Shown in pieces: positions 49,150 through 61,126 of a DNA stretch of 64,000 nt. This stretch comes from Ligustrum vulgare. Lineage: Eukaryota > Streptophyta > Magnoliopsida > Lamiales > Oleaceae. A program made the position numbers and the translations under genes. The stretch's first letter is position 1, and every line of letters starts with the position of its first letter. Under the pieces are notes generated by a model. That model was given only the letters and a program-made list of their open reading frames with translations, had not been told where the DNA came from and made no database searches. The stretch spans positions 46,613,466 to 46,677,465 of the forward strand of contig OY743183.1 in the NCBI GenBank assembly GCA_963555705.1. The letters run 5' to 3'.

Positions 49150-49161
49150 GCTCTGATACCA
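49150..49161 (-). promoter_or_regulatory. Primer binding site (tRNA-Met) of the LARD
   Basis: Minus strand TGGTATCAGAGC, two bases inside the 5' LTR at 49164. It matches initiator tRNA-Met and sets the orientation. Confidence 0.95.
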
Positions 49162-49163
49162 TT

Positions 49164-51307
49164 TGTCACAACCCGTCTCAGATCATCCTATTGGACCTGA
49201 AACGTGACGTGCGCCGATGGCAGTGCCAACTAAATGTTGGACCCACCACCAAGGCAATCTTGACTTTTCTTTAACTTTCAATATTTACTACAAATAATTT
49301 TAATCCCACATCAATTTATAAAATTTTGATAGAGTCTCCTCTATAATATTGACTTAACCAACATGTAAAACAGTAACAAATCCTCAAATATGCAATCATA
49401 AATAACTACATCACTTTTCAAATCTTCCAACCATGACAATTGACATAATATAATAACTACAATTCTTAACCCACTTCTTTATATATACATGATCCAAAAT
49501 ACATCATCATCAGACACATTCCTGATAAAGTATATTACTTATATAGAATAACTGCATATTCCAATGCATCTTCCTAGAATATGTCTCCTAAGAGCTAACC
49601 AAAGTAATTCCAACAAATGATAATGTTACAAAGCTCCTCAAGAGCTGCAAAGGCTCCTTCAATGCTGCTGAAACTCTTATTTTTCTTCCTATACTGTAAA
49701 GATGGGGAAAAACATGAGCTTGTGACTCAGTGAGTGGAATTTCTGACAACATAATTTATTTCATAAGCTTTTGTCACTTTAAATCAAATCATACATACTA
49801 AGAATAATCATAAAGATCGTGGAATAATCATCTGTAGCATAACTGATAAACTATAATACATAAGAAAATCACACAAAAGGTACCCAACTAAATCATCTGA
49901 AATCTGTATCTAGTCATACGCGAGTAGACTGCTAAGCACCTCTGTACCCGGCCCAAAGCTCCTCTGGGTACAAAAGTGGGTCCCAAAGACCTCATATATG
50001 TACCCTTACACACAGGCCACAGGCCCCCTCCGTGCATAAGAGTGGATCTTAAGATCATCTGACCACGGGCCATAGGCCCCCTCCGTGACAGAGCCTTAAG
50101 ATCGCAAATAATATCCGCTAGTACACGGGCCCAAGGCCCTCTCCGTGCACTAACACAAGAATAGATAACCATATCGGGTACTTCTGGTGATTTTAAAATC
50201 ATACATACTCAATTTGACTAATCACGCTCGTAAAACATGGTAAAAAGAAGCATCATGATAAACAAACTTAATTTCAAAATATTTGTTTTGATAATCATGC
50301 TAAAAGCAAGTAATTTAAAAATTATTTGTAACTTGTAGAAAATTATTGTGAATAACGTAGAAAATTCTTTAAGTTTATTCTCCACTCATAAAATAATTGA
50401 CAATCCACTAGCTTGGTCGATATATAGTGTCAACTTCCTCGTCACCTCCTGAGATAAAATAAAATCTTCACATCAACATTTAAAATCACCTTAATAGATA
50501 ATATAGCAAAAGAGCCTCATTCTTGAATTAACTCATTCAACTTGTTTTCTCATATTACACCATACTTACCCTTTTTATTTAGGAACACAAAATCACCTCT
50601 AAAGACTAATTAAGTTCTAATATCACTTAAGATTCAAAATTAGAGCCATATTCATCTAAATATCAATTTTCCATTTCTAGAACAAAACAAACTCAAATAC
50701 AAGTTTATCTCAACTTAATCACTAGTTTAACTCAATAACATAAAATCCTAATCTTTAATATCAAGCATTTATTTCAATACTTAAATATACAACTAAAATT
50801 ACCAAAATTATCATTCCCACATTCATATATAACTCACATTTAAACTATAAATCAAAAGTCCTAATTTTACACATTATTGAACAATAAATATTTTACCACC
50901 TCTTAATGTTAGGAAAATATGGTAGAATAACAACAACACACACTTGAGTTGGATGGGCTCCTCATTCTTCTTCCTTTCCTTTCTTTTTTTTTTTTTTTTT
51001 TTTTTCATTCTCTTTTTTTTCTTTCCCGAATCTTCCTGCGTCTTCCAGCCTCTGTTTGTCCTTTGGTTTGGCAATTGGTTGATATAATTAGTATTATATT
51101 ATGTAAAGTCTTCAAATATTGCCAAGTAGGTCCCCAACTCTTATTCCTTGATTTAATTAAATCCTCAACTTATATAAGTTTTAAAAAAATAATCCCAACA
51201 AATAAAATAATATATTTTGGTCCTAGTTAGACTTTGACTTGACTATTCCATATATGACTTTGACTAGTAGAAGTTTGACTAATAAAAATAATAATTGGGT
51301 TGTTACA
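49164..51307 (-). repeat. LARD 5' LTR
   Basis: 2144 bp. It carries CGATGGCAGTGCCAA near its inner end, which the other LTR lacks. It has the same hairpin units (about 50010-50150) and a T-run at 50985-51005. Confidence 0.93.
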
Positions 51308-51965
51308 GTTTCAGTTCCAAGAATAAGATCAGGTGATGCATCAAGAAGCAATAAATCTTGAACTTTTTCATTGCCTTGACCACTCAAAATTGGAGCCTGG
51401 ACAGCATCCCCATAAGCCACGGCCTCATCTGAATTAATACTCTTGAAAAGATCCTTTCCATTAAAGAAATCTTGCAAGAGTTGATGCACCTTTGAAATCC
51501 TTGTTGATTCACCAATAAGAACAACATCATGAACATGGCTATTGTCGATCTTAAAATCCCTCAACCATTTTTCCATAGGCTCCATACATTTCCTGAATAA
51601 ATCCATGTTTATCTCCTCAAATCGAGCTGTTGTAGTTGTTGCACAGAAATCAACACCCTTGTACAATGAATGATCTCAATCGTCGTCTGAGTAGTCGAAG
51701 AAAGTGTCCTCTTCGCCCTCTCGCAGTCTGTCCTTAGCCACCTCAACGCCTTTGCATTGCCGCTGATATCCTTCTTATGTTTCCTTTTGAACTCCATCAA
51801 AAAATGGTCCACAAGCCTGTTGTCAAAATCTTCTCCGCCCAAATGGGTGTCTCTGATGGTGGTTTTTACATCGAAAATCCCTTCTTCAATAGTCAACAAT
51901 TGAACATCAAATGTCCCTCCACCAAGATCAAAGATCAAAACATTCTTTTCACCACTTCTGGAAAC
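51308..51965 (-). pseudogene. HSP70: HSP70 pseudogene, 5' part (ATPase domain)
   Basis: Minus strand from about 51962: [20 protein letters not shown] (HSP70 phosphate-binding signature), [16 protein letters not shown] and [17 protein letters not shown] frameshift occurs near 51650, then [37 protein letters not shown] (third HSP70 signature, with G to E) and [14 protein letters not shown]. It breaks at the LARD insertion and resumes at 43447. The first ~190 residues of HSP70 are absent, so this is a 5'- and 3'-truncated fragment (roughly residues 190-560), intronless throughout. It is closest by eye to cytosolic HSC70. Its place between Helitron ends suggests capture. Confidence 0.94.
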
Positions 51966-53760
51966 TAAATCAATCTAATCTAAATCACCTAAATATAATC
52001 TAATATAATTTTGACTAAATCAATCTAAATCATCTAAATATAATCTAATACAATCTTTAATGATAAGAATTTAATATAACGATATTTTTCCATGTTGATC
52101 TAGTTAGGTCTGGCTGCATGATTCGTTTGGCTTGGTCCGACCGAATCTGTTGTATATTCCTTAATAAGTTTCACCAAAATTTGTGTTGTAGCATCGATTA
52201 CACTAGTTAGCATAATTATTAAGGAGAATGCTATTTATAGTTCAGGAATATCATTATTTGTTTATGTGACAAAAACAATATCATATTTTTTAATCAATTA
52301 AAGTATATTTCAATTTTATTGTACAATGTTACATTTTCTTAATGCTACATAAATTGGTGATGATAGTAGGTCTATTACTCATTGACTAATGTACATGCAA
52401 TTATAATAATACTTAATATATTCTTTTACATTTTCATGTACACTTGTTACACAAATTAATTCTTGGATCGATTTGAACAATAAAACAAAAATAATCAAAA
52501 TGTAAAATGCAAGAACATCAAAAAAATTTCGGTTCAAAGACCCCAGACGTTCTATTTCATTTTTTTAAGGGAAAAAAATAGGAAATTCTCTTAATTCAAG
52601 AATCACTACTCCCCCGTTGAACAATCAATTAAATTTGGATTTACGATCAAATTCTACTAGACACATCAAGAAGTTCATTGCATTACAAGATTGATATCAA
52701 GAACACTTAAAAGGTTCCTAAAAGCGAATCTTACACCCTACCAAACAATCAATCAAATTTCCCCAAGAATAAACTCTCACTTCTATGTTTTACACCTATT
52801 GTAAAACTACTCTAATCACCAAGAAAAGAGATAACAAAGGGAGAACTACAATTAGACCTGACCAAGAAGTCTCATTCAAACCCTTAACCTTAAAATACCC
52901 CACCAAAATGAGAGCAAAGAAGAGGGGAATCCGAATCTATTGTGTTGGAGAGAAATGGGATGCCTCCTTCACATTTTCTTATGTCCCATCAATTCTATCA
53001 TTTTTGAATACCACATGCAAGGTGTGTATATATAGAGAAGTGCCCAAGTTATGTGGGCTAAATTCTATTTTAGACCCAAAGTGCTAAAAACGTATTTTCG
53101 CCCTTATAAGTGAGCAACACATTTTCCAACATTAATTTTTATTTTTTTAGAAATAACAGCTAATTTAGAGCATATCATGATCAATTTTTCTTATAAGTTA
53201 CTCTGATTTTAAGTAAATAAATTAGAATTAATAATAAATAGATTGACGTAATAAAATTTAAATAAAATGTAAATATTGTAAATACATAGAAACTTCTATA
53301 AATGATAATAATTTTAGTAAAGTATACAACTACTACTAATGAAAATGTAAAAATTTTGTGTGGCAGTAATTTCTTAGTTGATGCCCGTGTTCTTTGTTAG
53401 TAGGGAAATAATTGCGTAGAATAATTGCTCTTTTGTTAATTCTTATATATGATCATTTGTTCACATTCTCGGATATATCATTTATGTCGATCTGGTCCCA
53501 CAAAGTAACTGTGTCATCTAGGAGGTTGATTAAATGATTTGTATGAAGTTAACTCAAGTTGATGGTTTCTAGATTTACAAATCATGTTGTATTAAATATA
53601 CTAATTTGTGATAGGCATGTAGAACTAATCAATTCAACACAAATGTGAGATTCAAATAAAACTTTCCAAAATCTGGATTAGGTATTTTTTTTTTTTTTTT
53701 AAAGTTTCATGAAGAAACTCTAATAGATTCATATATTTTTATCGAAATCACTTTCACGGA
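51966..53760. other. Unassigned right part of the Helitron
   Basis: A tandem repeat of TAAATCAATCTAAATCATCTAAATATAATC-type units lies at 51965-52060. At 52600-53060 a less AT-rich stretch contains GTGTATATATAGAGAAG, which looks like a promoter or LTR piece. An ORF of 100 codons at 52785-53087 has no recognisable motif and I do not call it. Confidence 0.45.
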
Positions 53761-53770
53761 ATATAAATGT

Positions 53771-53796
53771 CGTGCAACGCACGGATTAAACACTAG
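53771..53796 (+). other. Helitron 3' terminus: hairpin and CTAG
   Basis: CGTGC-AAC-GCACG stem-loop, GATTAAACA, then CTAG. The same plan is seen at 41418-41444 and, on the minus strand, at 19967-19993, so the three are related. Confidence 0.8.
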
Positions 53797-54076
53797 CTTT
53801 CATTAAAAAGTGACATTGTGTTACCTTTTCAACATTTTGTCAAATTTTCATAAAAGATAACAAAAGTTTACACAATATTTTTTACTTCATAAATACTTTC
53901 AAAGGATTTTTTTCTTTTTTAAAAGACACAAATTTTAAGGATAGTTTTGTAACTAACCTAACGGGTTCATATATGGGTTCACAAGATAATAGACAACATA
54001 GTAAGAAATTTTTAGGGCCCGATACCAACCCAACAACTGAAAGCCCTTTTCAAGCCACATGCCTTAGACATATTTA

Positions 54077-57000
54077 GGGGAAAATTACATAAAACATTGT
54101 GTTTCAAAGATGCAATTCAAAAATCATGTGAATGAAATCTTTTTTTTTTAAAATTCAGGTGTTAATTTATTTAGTTAGGTGTTTAATAATTAAAAATAAA
54201 TATAATGATATATATAAGATAAACATAATTATCTACTATACATTATATTAAAACTAATATAATATTAAATCAAAATTTCAAATTTTGACGTCACAACCTA
54301 CCATCACCCCACCCCACACCTCCCGCCCGCCCACCACCTCACCCCACCCAACCCCACCCACCCACCCAACCCCACCCACCCAACCCCACACCAAAAATAA
54401 TTTTTATTTTTTTACTTTCGATGTTTTCCTATCATTCCTCATCTCACCCCAACTCCACTCGACCCTACTCCGCCTCATTACAAAGTGACAAATTGATATC
54501 ACCCTAACCACATCCCCCGACCCTACCCACCCATATCCTGCCCACCCCAAAATAAGTTTTTTTTTTTATTTTCTCTCGATATTTTCTTACACTTCCCCAT
54601 CCCACTCCACCCCAACCCAACCCTACTCGACCCCACCCCACCGCAAAGTGACAAATTGATCTCACCCTCGCCACATCCCTAGACCCCACCCACCCACCCG
54701 CCCTGCCCACCCATACCATCTCACCACCCATTTCCTACCACACCCTAAAAATAAGTTTATTTTTATTTTTTCCCGATATTTTCCTACACTTCCCCATCCC
54801 ACCCCAACCCAACCCCACTCCACTCGACCCTACCCTACCCTACCCTACCTCATCGTAAAGTGACAAATGATCTTATCCCAGTCACAGACCACCACCCCAC
54901 CCCACCCCACCCCACCCCAAAAATAATTTTTATTTTTTTCCTTTCGATATTTTCCTATCATTCCCCATCCCACCCACCCCACCCTACCCCACTTCATCTT
55001 AAAGTGACAAATTGATCTTACCCTAACCACATCCTCCGACCCCACCACCCACCCCGCCTCACCACCCATATCCTACCCCACCCCAAAAATAAGTTTATTT
55101 TTATTTTCTCTCGATGTTTTCCTACACTTCCTCAACCCACCCCACGCCACCCCCATCCCACCCCAACCCAACCTAACCCCACTTGACCCTATCCTACCCC
55201 ACCTCATCGCAAAGTGACAAATTGATATCACCCTAGCCACATCCCCCGACCCCACCCACCAACCCCACCTCACCACCCATATCCTACCCCACCCCAAAAA
55301 TAAGTTTATTTTTATATTCTCCCGATGTTTTCCTACACTTCCCCAACCCAACCCCACTCCACTCGACTCTACCCCACCTCATCGCAAAGTGACAAATTGA
55401 TCTTACCCCGCCACAAACCACGACACACCATGCCCGCCTCGCCACCCACCCTACCCCACCTCACCGCAAAAACGATTTTTTTCCTTCTACTTTTCCACCT
55501 ACCACCACCCAGCCCGACACCACCCTACCGATCCCACCCCACCCCAAAAATGATTTTTTTTCCTTCTACTTTTTCATGCCCCCACCAATCTCACTCCAAC
55601 ACCACCTTGCCCACCCCACCCCACAAAATGAGTTTTTTTTATCTCTCCATGTTTTCCAACCCTACCCTGCCACTCACCCCACCAAAAATGATTTTTTTCT
55701 TCTAATTTTCCACACCCACCCCGCCCCTACCAGCTACCCACCCAAGCAATCGACCCCACCCCACCCAAAAATGATTTTTTTCTTCCACTTTTTCACACTC
55801 CACCAAGACCCTACCCTTGCACCCACCCCACCATACCCACTCATCCCATTCCTACCCACCCACCCAAAAATGATTTTTTCTTCAATTTTTCACATCCCCA
55901 CCCACCTCGCTCCAGACCCTACCCCGCCACCCACCCAACCAACTGACCCCACCCAAAAATGATTTTTTTCCTACTTTTTCACACTCCATCCCAACCCTAC
56001 GTCTGTCACCCAACAACCCCACCACTACCCACCCCACCCAAAAATGATTTTTTTCTTTTCCACACCCCGTCTCGACCCTATACCTGTCACCCACCAACCC
56101 CACCCCTACCCAAAAATGAATTTTCCTCTTCTAATTTTCCACACCCCGTCCCTACCCCGCCACCCACCCAACAAACCGACCCCACCGAAAAATTATTTTT
56201 TTCTTATACTTTTCCTCGTCCAATGATCACAAAAAGTTATAGATGGTCACAACTTTTAATATAATTGATCACAATTATTTATAATTGGTCACATATTATT
56301 TACTTATTGATCACAAATTACTCGTTTTTTTCATGATTAGTTAATATTTTTTGTCATAATTACCTAATAATTGGTCACATTCCCTATTCTTCATAAGTCA
56401 CACAAAGTCACATTTAGTTGACATTTTGGTTACACTTACCTAATAATTCGATCACCCCACCCCACCCCCACCCCACCCCACCCCACCCCACCCCCACATG
56501 CAAAGTCACAACATGTTACACAATTGGTCACACAATGTCACATTACAAATTTAGTTGAAAAACCCCACCCACCTGCCCACACATTCTTAAAGTCACAGTT
56601 GATCACACAAGGTCATAGTTTGATCACACAAGGTTATAGTTTGGTTACACGAGGTCACAGTTAGATCACAATTGGTTTAGTTGCAAAATTCGGTCAAACA
56701 AAGTCACAATTCGATCACATAAAGTCACAGTTGGTCACACGAAGGCACGGTTCGATCACACAAGGTCATAGTTTGGTAACACATGTGACCGAACTATGAC
56801 ATCGTGTGATTGAACTATGACCTTGTATAACCGAATTGAGACTTTTTTTGATCGAATTGTGACCTTGTATCTTCAAATCGTGACTTTGTGTGATCAAGTA
56901 TGGGATGTTACCAACTATTAGGTAAATGTGACCAAAATATTTGCTAATTGTGACTTGTGAGAAATGGGGGATGTAACCAAGAAAACTAAGATTACGGAAT

Positions 57001-59248
57001 GTGACCAAATATTAGGTAATTGTAACAAAAATGTTAACTAATTGTGATTGAGGAAACGTGTAAATTATGACCAATAAATAAATAATACGTACCAATTATA
57101 TGATAATTTTGATCAATTATAGGTAAATGTGATCAAAATATTGACTAATTGTGAGTTTGTGCGACTTATGATAAGTGCGAATGTGATCAAGAAAACAAGT
57201 AAGTTTTGATCAATCAATAAATAAATTGTGATAAATTATTGATGATTATGACCAATTATTAGGTAACTATGACCAATAAATAAATAATATGTAATCAATT
57301 ATGGATCATTGTGACCAATTATATAGATTTTGACCAACTATGACTTGGTGTGACCATTGGACGAGGACGTGATGTGATCTACAATTGTGTCAAATATAAC
57401 TATGTGTGACCGAACTGTGACTTTGTAAGAACGAAGTGTGACTTTATGTGATCGACCTGTGACCTCGTGTGATCTAACCATGACCTCGTTTGACCTAATT
57501 GTGACCTCCTGTGACCTAACTGTGATCTCGTTTGACCAAACTGCGACTTTGTGTGACCGAACTTTGACCTTGTGTGACCAACTGTGACTTTGGAGGGGTG
57601 GGATTTTACAACTAAATTTGTAATTGTGACTCTGTGTGACCTTGTGTGCCTTAACTGCGATCTCGTGTCAACTTACGTGACTGATTGTGATTTTGGGGGT
57701 GGGGATAGTGGGGTAGAGGTTGGGTGAGGCTAGAAAAAGTAGAAGAAATCATTTTTTGTGGTGAAGTAGGGTCGGGGTGGGGAAAAGTAGAAGAAAGAAA
57801 TAATTTTTTGGAGTGGGGTGGGTGGGTGGTGGGTAGGGTGGGGTCGAGGTCGAGTTAGGGGTTGGAAAAAGTAGAAGAAAAAAATTATTTTTTGGGTGGG
57901 TGGGTGGTTGGTGTGAAGTGTGAAAAAATAGAAGAAAAATAATTTTTTGATGGGGTATGGTGGGTGGCGGGGTGCGGTGGGATGGGGTGGGGCGGTGGGG
58001 GGAAGTGTGAAAAAATAAAAGAAAAATCATTTTAGTGTGGGGTGGGGTGTAAAAAATAGAAGAAAAATCATTTTTGGGTGGGGTGGGGGTAGGGTGCGGT
58101 GGGATAGGATGGGCGATTGAGGTGAAGTGTGAAAAAATAGAAGAAAAATCATTTTTGGGTGGGGTGGATTGTGGTGGGGTTGCTAGGATGAGGTGGGGTT
58201 GTTAGGGTGGGTGTGAAAATATAGAAGAAAAATCATATTTGGGTGGGGTAGGATGGGGGTGGGGTGGGGTGGGTGGCGAGGTAGGGTCGGGGAGGGTGGG
58301 TAGGGGTGTGGAAAATTAGGAGAAAAAAATTAATTTTAGGTGGGGTGGGTGGGGGATGTGTGGCGTGGTAGGGTCTGGGCGAGTCGTGAAAAAGTAGTAA
58401 AAAAAATCATTTTGGATGAGGTGGGTTGGGGTAGGGTCTGGGGCGAGGCTGGTGGGGGAGTTGAAAATTAGAAGAAAAAAATTAATTTTGGGTGGGGTGG
58501 GTGGGGTAGGGGTAGGTGGCGGGGTAATATAGGGTAGGGTCTGGGCGAGTTGTAGATAGGTAGTAGAAAAAAATCATTGTTGGTGAGGTGGGGTGGGGTA
58601 GGGTATGGTCGGGTGGGGTAGGGAAGGGTGAAAAAATATTTCAAAAAAAAAAAACTTATTTTTGGAGTGGGGTGGGTGGACGTGTGGGTGGGTGGGTAGG
58701 TGTGATGGGATGGGACTAGTGGGTGGGTGATTGGGTGGGTGGGTGGGTAGGTGTGATGGGATGAGTGGGTGGGTGAGATGAGAAAAAATAGAATTAAAAT
58801 CATTCTTGTTGTGGGTGAGTGGTGGCAGGGTGGTTGGGTGGGTGGGCGGGGAGTGTGGGGGTGGAGTGGGTAAGGTGGTGTTGGGGGTGGGGGTGGGGGT
58901 GAGTATGAAAAAGTAGAAGGAAATTTTTTTTTTATGGGGGTGGGGTGGGGGTTGTGTTGGGGTGGGTGGGGTCGGGGTGGGGGTGGGGTGGGGTGGGGTG
59001 GTGGAGTGGGTGGGTGGGTGTCGGGGTGGGTGGGGTGAGTACAGGGTTGGGTTGGGATAAAGTTGTTGTAGATTATGTATTGTTTTGATTTTATTATTTA
59101 ATATTAGCCTTTGTTTGGCAACTCATTATAATTATTGTAATATTGTATTAATTAATTAATTAATTAACACCTGATTTTTTAAAGAAAATCTTAAGTTTGT
59201 TATGTTTAAAAAGTAAAAGTTTTAGTTGTATAATTATTTACTTTTCCC
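54077..59248. mobile_element. Fold-back Mutator-like element (copy 3) with C-rich and G-rich arms
   Basis: Ends GGGGAAAATTACATAA and, on the opposite strand, GGGAAAAGTAAATAA. Target duplication CATATTTA (54069-54076, 59249-59256; 8 bp, 9 with one mismatch). Both ends lead to ATCAGGTGTTAATT-like sequence. The left arm (54290-56220) is C-rich units with AAAAATGATTTTTTTCTT; the right arm (57600-59050) is the same in reverse (AGAAAAATCATTTTTGGG and GGTGGG). The middle is GTCACA arrays that switch strand near 56778. No transposase is seen. Long ORFs in the arms are low-complexity artefacts. Confidence 0.82.
56225..57680. repeat. GGTCACA arrays with a strand switch
   Basis: To about 56775 the units read GGTCACAC and AAGTCACAGTT; after it they read TGTGACC and AACTGTGACTTTGTG. 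The point of symmetry is at ACACATGTGACC. It matches the arrays at 15290-16790 and 18540-19090. Confidence 0.88.
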
Positions 59249-59256
59249 CATATTTA

Positions 59257-60237
59257 AATAAAGAAAAGATAGTGTTAAGCCATTGTGGGTATATTTTCAT
59301 AAAGAAAGAGTATAAGCAAACTTTACTTTCTTTATATTTATAATATAGAACAGAAATACGTAATTCAAAATATAAATACATAATTTAGCCCGTGTTTGGT
59401 AGTAACTATAATCTAGATATTAATTTAAGTCAAAATCAACAATTAATATCAACCATGTATTTTAGGGGATACACGACTTTTCAACTATACATTTCATTAA
59501 TTTCTAACAAAATCGACCCATTAAAAATTTGATTTTGATCCCCACCAACCAGAGGCTCAATGTATATTGTTGACCTCAAAATTTAAATCTCAAAATTAAC
59601 AGAGTTCGAACACCTTTCCATCTACCTGTACAACCCCTACACACTCAAGAATCAAGATACACATTAAAATGCAATACTGTTGAACTGAAAGGAGGTCTGA
59701 TTGATCATTTTCACTTCGATGATCAAATAATAAAAATATTGAAAATGGGAATGACGACGTCACACCACCTATCTTAAAATTTTGGACGGGCTCATTCCCG
59801 TCCATAGGCTGATGTAACTCGTCACACTACCTATCCTAAGTGGTGGTCTGGCTTTTCCATAATAATGATTGTTAGATGAGGCATGCTCATCTCATCTTAC
59901 CACGCTATGGCAAGTCACTTTCTTAATTTGGGGTAGTGGGAATGGTGGGCGCTTGGGCGGTGGCCTTGATGGGGTTGGTGGAGTGACACAGACATCATAA
60001 GGGGTGGCCTTTTTGATGTTTGGTCTCTACATGTGAATTTTGTTTAATAGAGTATATTTGGCTTTTTGTTAAAGCCTTAGTTAACTTGCATACATGATTC
60101 CTTCCCATACATAGTCAGGTCTTACGATCTTTGTACACCTAGACTCGACCTTAGGTTAGGCATCACTCTTGGTGGCAAATTGTACTTAATTAATTTCATC
60201 TTAGTTTTTAGTATGATCCATCATCTTTATATTCTCA
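59257..60237. other. Unassigned intergenic sequence
   Basis: GTGTTTGGTAGTAACTA at about 59392 may be a small DNA-element end. A GACGACGTCACACCACCTATC phrase recurs in changed form at about 59755 and 59820. No credible gene. Confidence 0.4.
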
Positions 60238-61126
60238 ACTACATTATTGGAGACTAGGTGTCACAAGTGAGAATGCTTATCTTTCCATTCAGCACGACAG
60301 GTCGACAACAGCTAGGTTGTTTGCCTATTATCACACCTCTTGGTACGTACCAAGAGGTGCGATAATGATATGATCATATTGCAGGCATTTTCCTAACATC
60401 ACACCTACAAGCTTGTGTGTGCCAGTTCTAACTTGCTGGCCAATAAATAAGAAGCAGGCTACCTTGATGTGAGAAGCCTCAAGAGTCAAACACGCGGTCT
60501 GTGAAAATTGGTATCAGAGTGAGACTGTTTGAATGCGTTGTTAGTTTTATGGGAGAGCAGTGACATGAATTCTTGCGGAGACAAGATTTTGGGCCATGTT
60601 TTGTGTCGACAAGCATGTAGCATATGAAGAAGAAAGTTATGGGGAAGATGAGTGTGCTGGACAGACGTTGCACAATTGTGTCGGTGCCATTCAAAGTTTT
60701 TCTTGAAGCGCATATTGTAGGGCCCATGAGAAGTGGGTATGTGTTTCGACATATGTTGGAGGTGCTGCGGTTTGGAAGTCGTCCACCAAAGAACCAATGC
60801 TTATGGGGACAGACGAAGAAGGTTAGTAACGGAGGCAGTATATACAAGTTGCTGCAGACAAGTGTGCAAGGAAGCACCATGTGGATGTACGTCCATGAGG
60901 GGGATGGTGTTGCTTATTCTCATAATTGAGGAATACATGTTAATGCAAAACTCACTTCCCTCAATGAAGGCATAAGCAGATTCGAATGTGAGAGAATATC
61001 ATGTAGTGAGAATGATTATCTTCTCATGCGGCACGACAAGTCAGAAACAACTATGTGATTGACATATTATACCAAAAAGGTTTCAATAATACGATCATAT
61101 TGCACGTATGTTCCTAACATCCTACT
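60238..61126 (+). mobile_element. Possible TRIM-like small LTR element with tRNA-Met primer site
   Basis: A block at 60265-60420 (GTGAGAATGCTTATC..., CAGCACGACAGGTCGACAACA, GATCATATTGCAGGCATTTTCCTAACATC) recurs, diverged, at 61003-61125. Between them TGGTATCAGAGT (60509-60520) matches an initiator tRNA-Met primer site. The second copy stops where TGTAATGACCCC begins. LTR ends are not clean. A 101-codon ORF (60624-60929, plus) fills the internal part but shows no known motif. Confidence 0.5.
60326..60367. repeat. 42-bp near-perfect palindrome
   Basis: Arms of 21 bases meet at TGGTAC|GTACCA without a loop and match at about 19 of 21 positions. The second LTR-like copy keeps only the outer TATTAT...ATAATA. 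Confidence 0.85.

Larger units (their letters stand above)
43448..51307 (-). mobile_element. Non-autonomous large LTR retrotransposon (LARD, chromovirus-like) in HSP70, TSD GTTTC
   Basis: Plus-strand ends TGTCACGACCC and GGGTTGTTACA, flanked by a perfect GTTTC at 43443-43447 and 51308-51312. LTRs are 43448-45604 (2157 bp) and 49164-51307 (2144 bp), with many differences, so it is older than the Tat element. The primer site next to 49164 and the purine-rich tract next to 45604 set minus orientation. The internal region (3.56 kb, of which 1.63 kb is a nested solo LTR) has no gag or pol. The end of the internal region (GGACGAAATTCTTCGAAGGA, minus strand) resembles chromovirus pol ends before the LTR. 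Confidence 0.93.
37801..53796 (+). mobile_element. Helitron-bounded 16-kb insertion
   Basis: 5' end TCTTATATCTTATCTT after an A; 3' end CACTAG after the hairpin CGTGCAACGCACG (53771-53783) and nine bases. There is no TSD. The uninterrupted duplication copy shows that exactly this segment is absent at the other site. Contents: another Helitron 3' end, an HSP70 fragment on the minus strand, a large LTR element within it and a solo LTR within that. Without the LTR element the Helitron is about 8.1 kb. No Rep/helicase ORF is seen, so it is non-autonomous. The base after CTAG is C rather than T, possibly a later change. Confidence 0.8.
36873..54070. repeat. Segmental duplication copy 2, split by Helitron and SINE
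   Basis: The left part (36873-37800) and right part (53797-54070) are contiguous when compared with 36024-36872. The break falls after GGCAATCAAA and before CTTTCATTAAAAAGTGAC. Confidence 0.85.

Noticed and set aside
52785..53087. 100-codon ORF in the Helitron
   Set aside because: No motif, no splice or promoter context that decides, and isolated; left uncalled.
54837..55000. Telomere-like CCCTACCC and CCCTAACC tracts
   Set aside because: Not a regular 7-bp CCCTAAA repeat; they belong to the C-rich arm of a transposon.
60326..60367. microRNA precursor from the palindrome
   Set aside because: No loop, arms only 21 nt, and located in a repeat; a perfect DNA palindrome is simpler.
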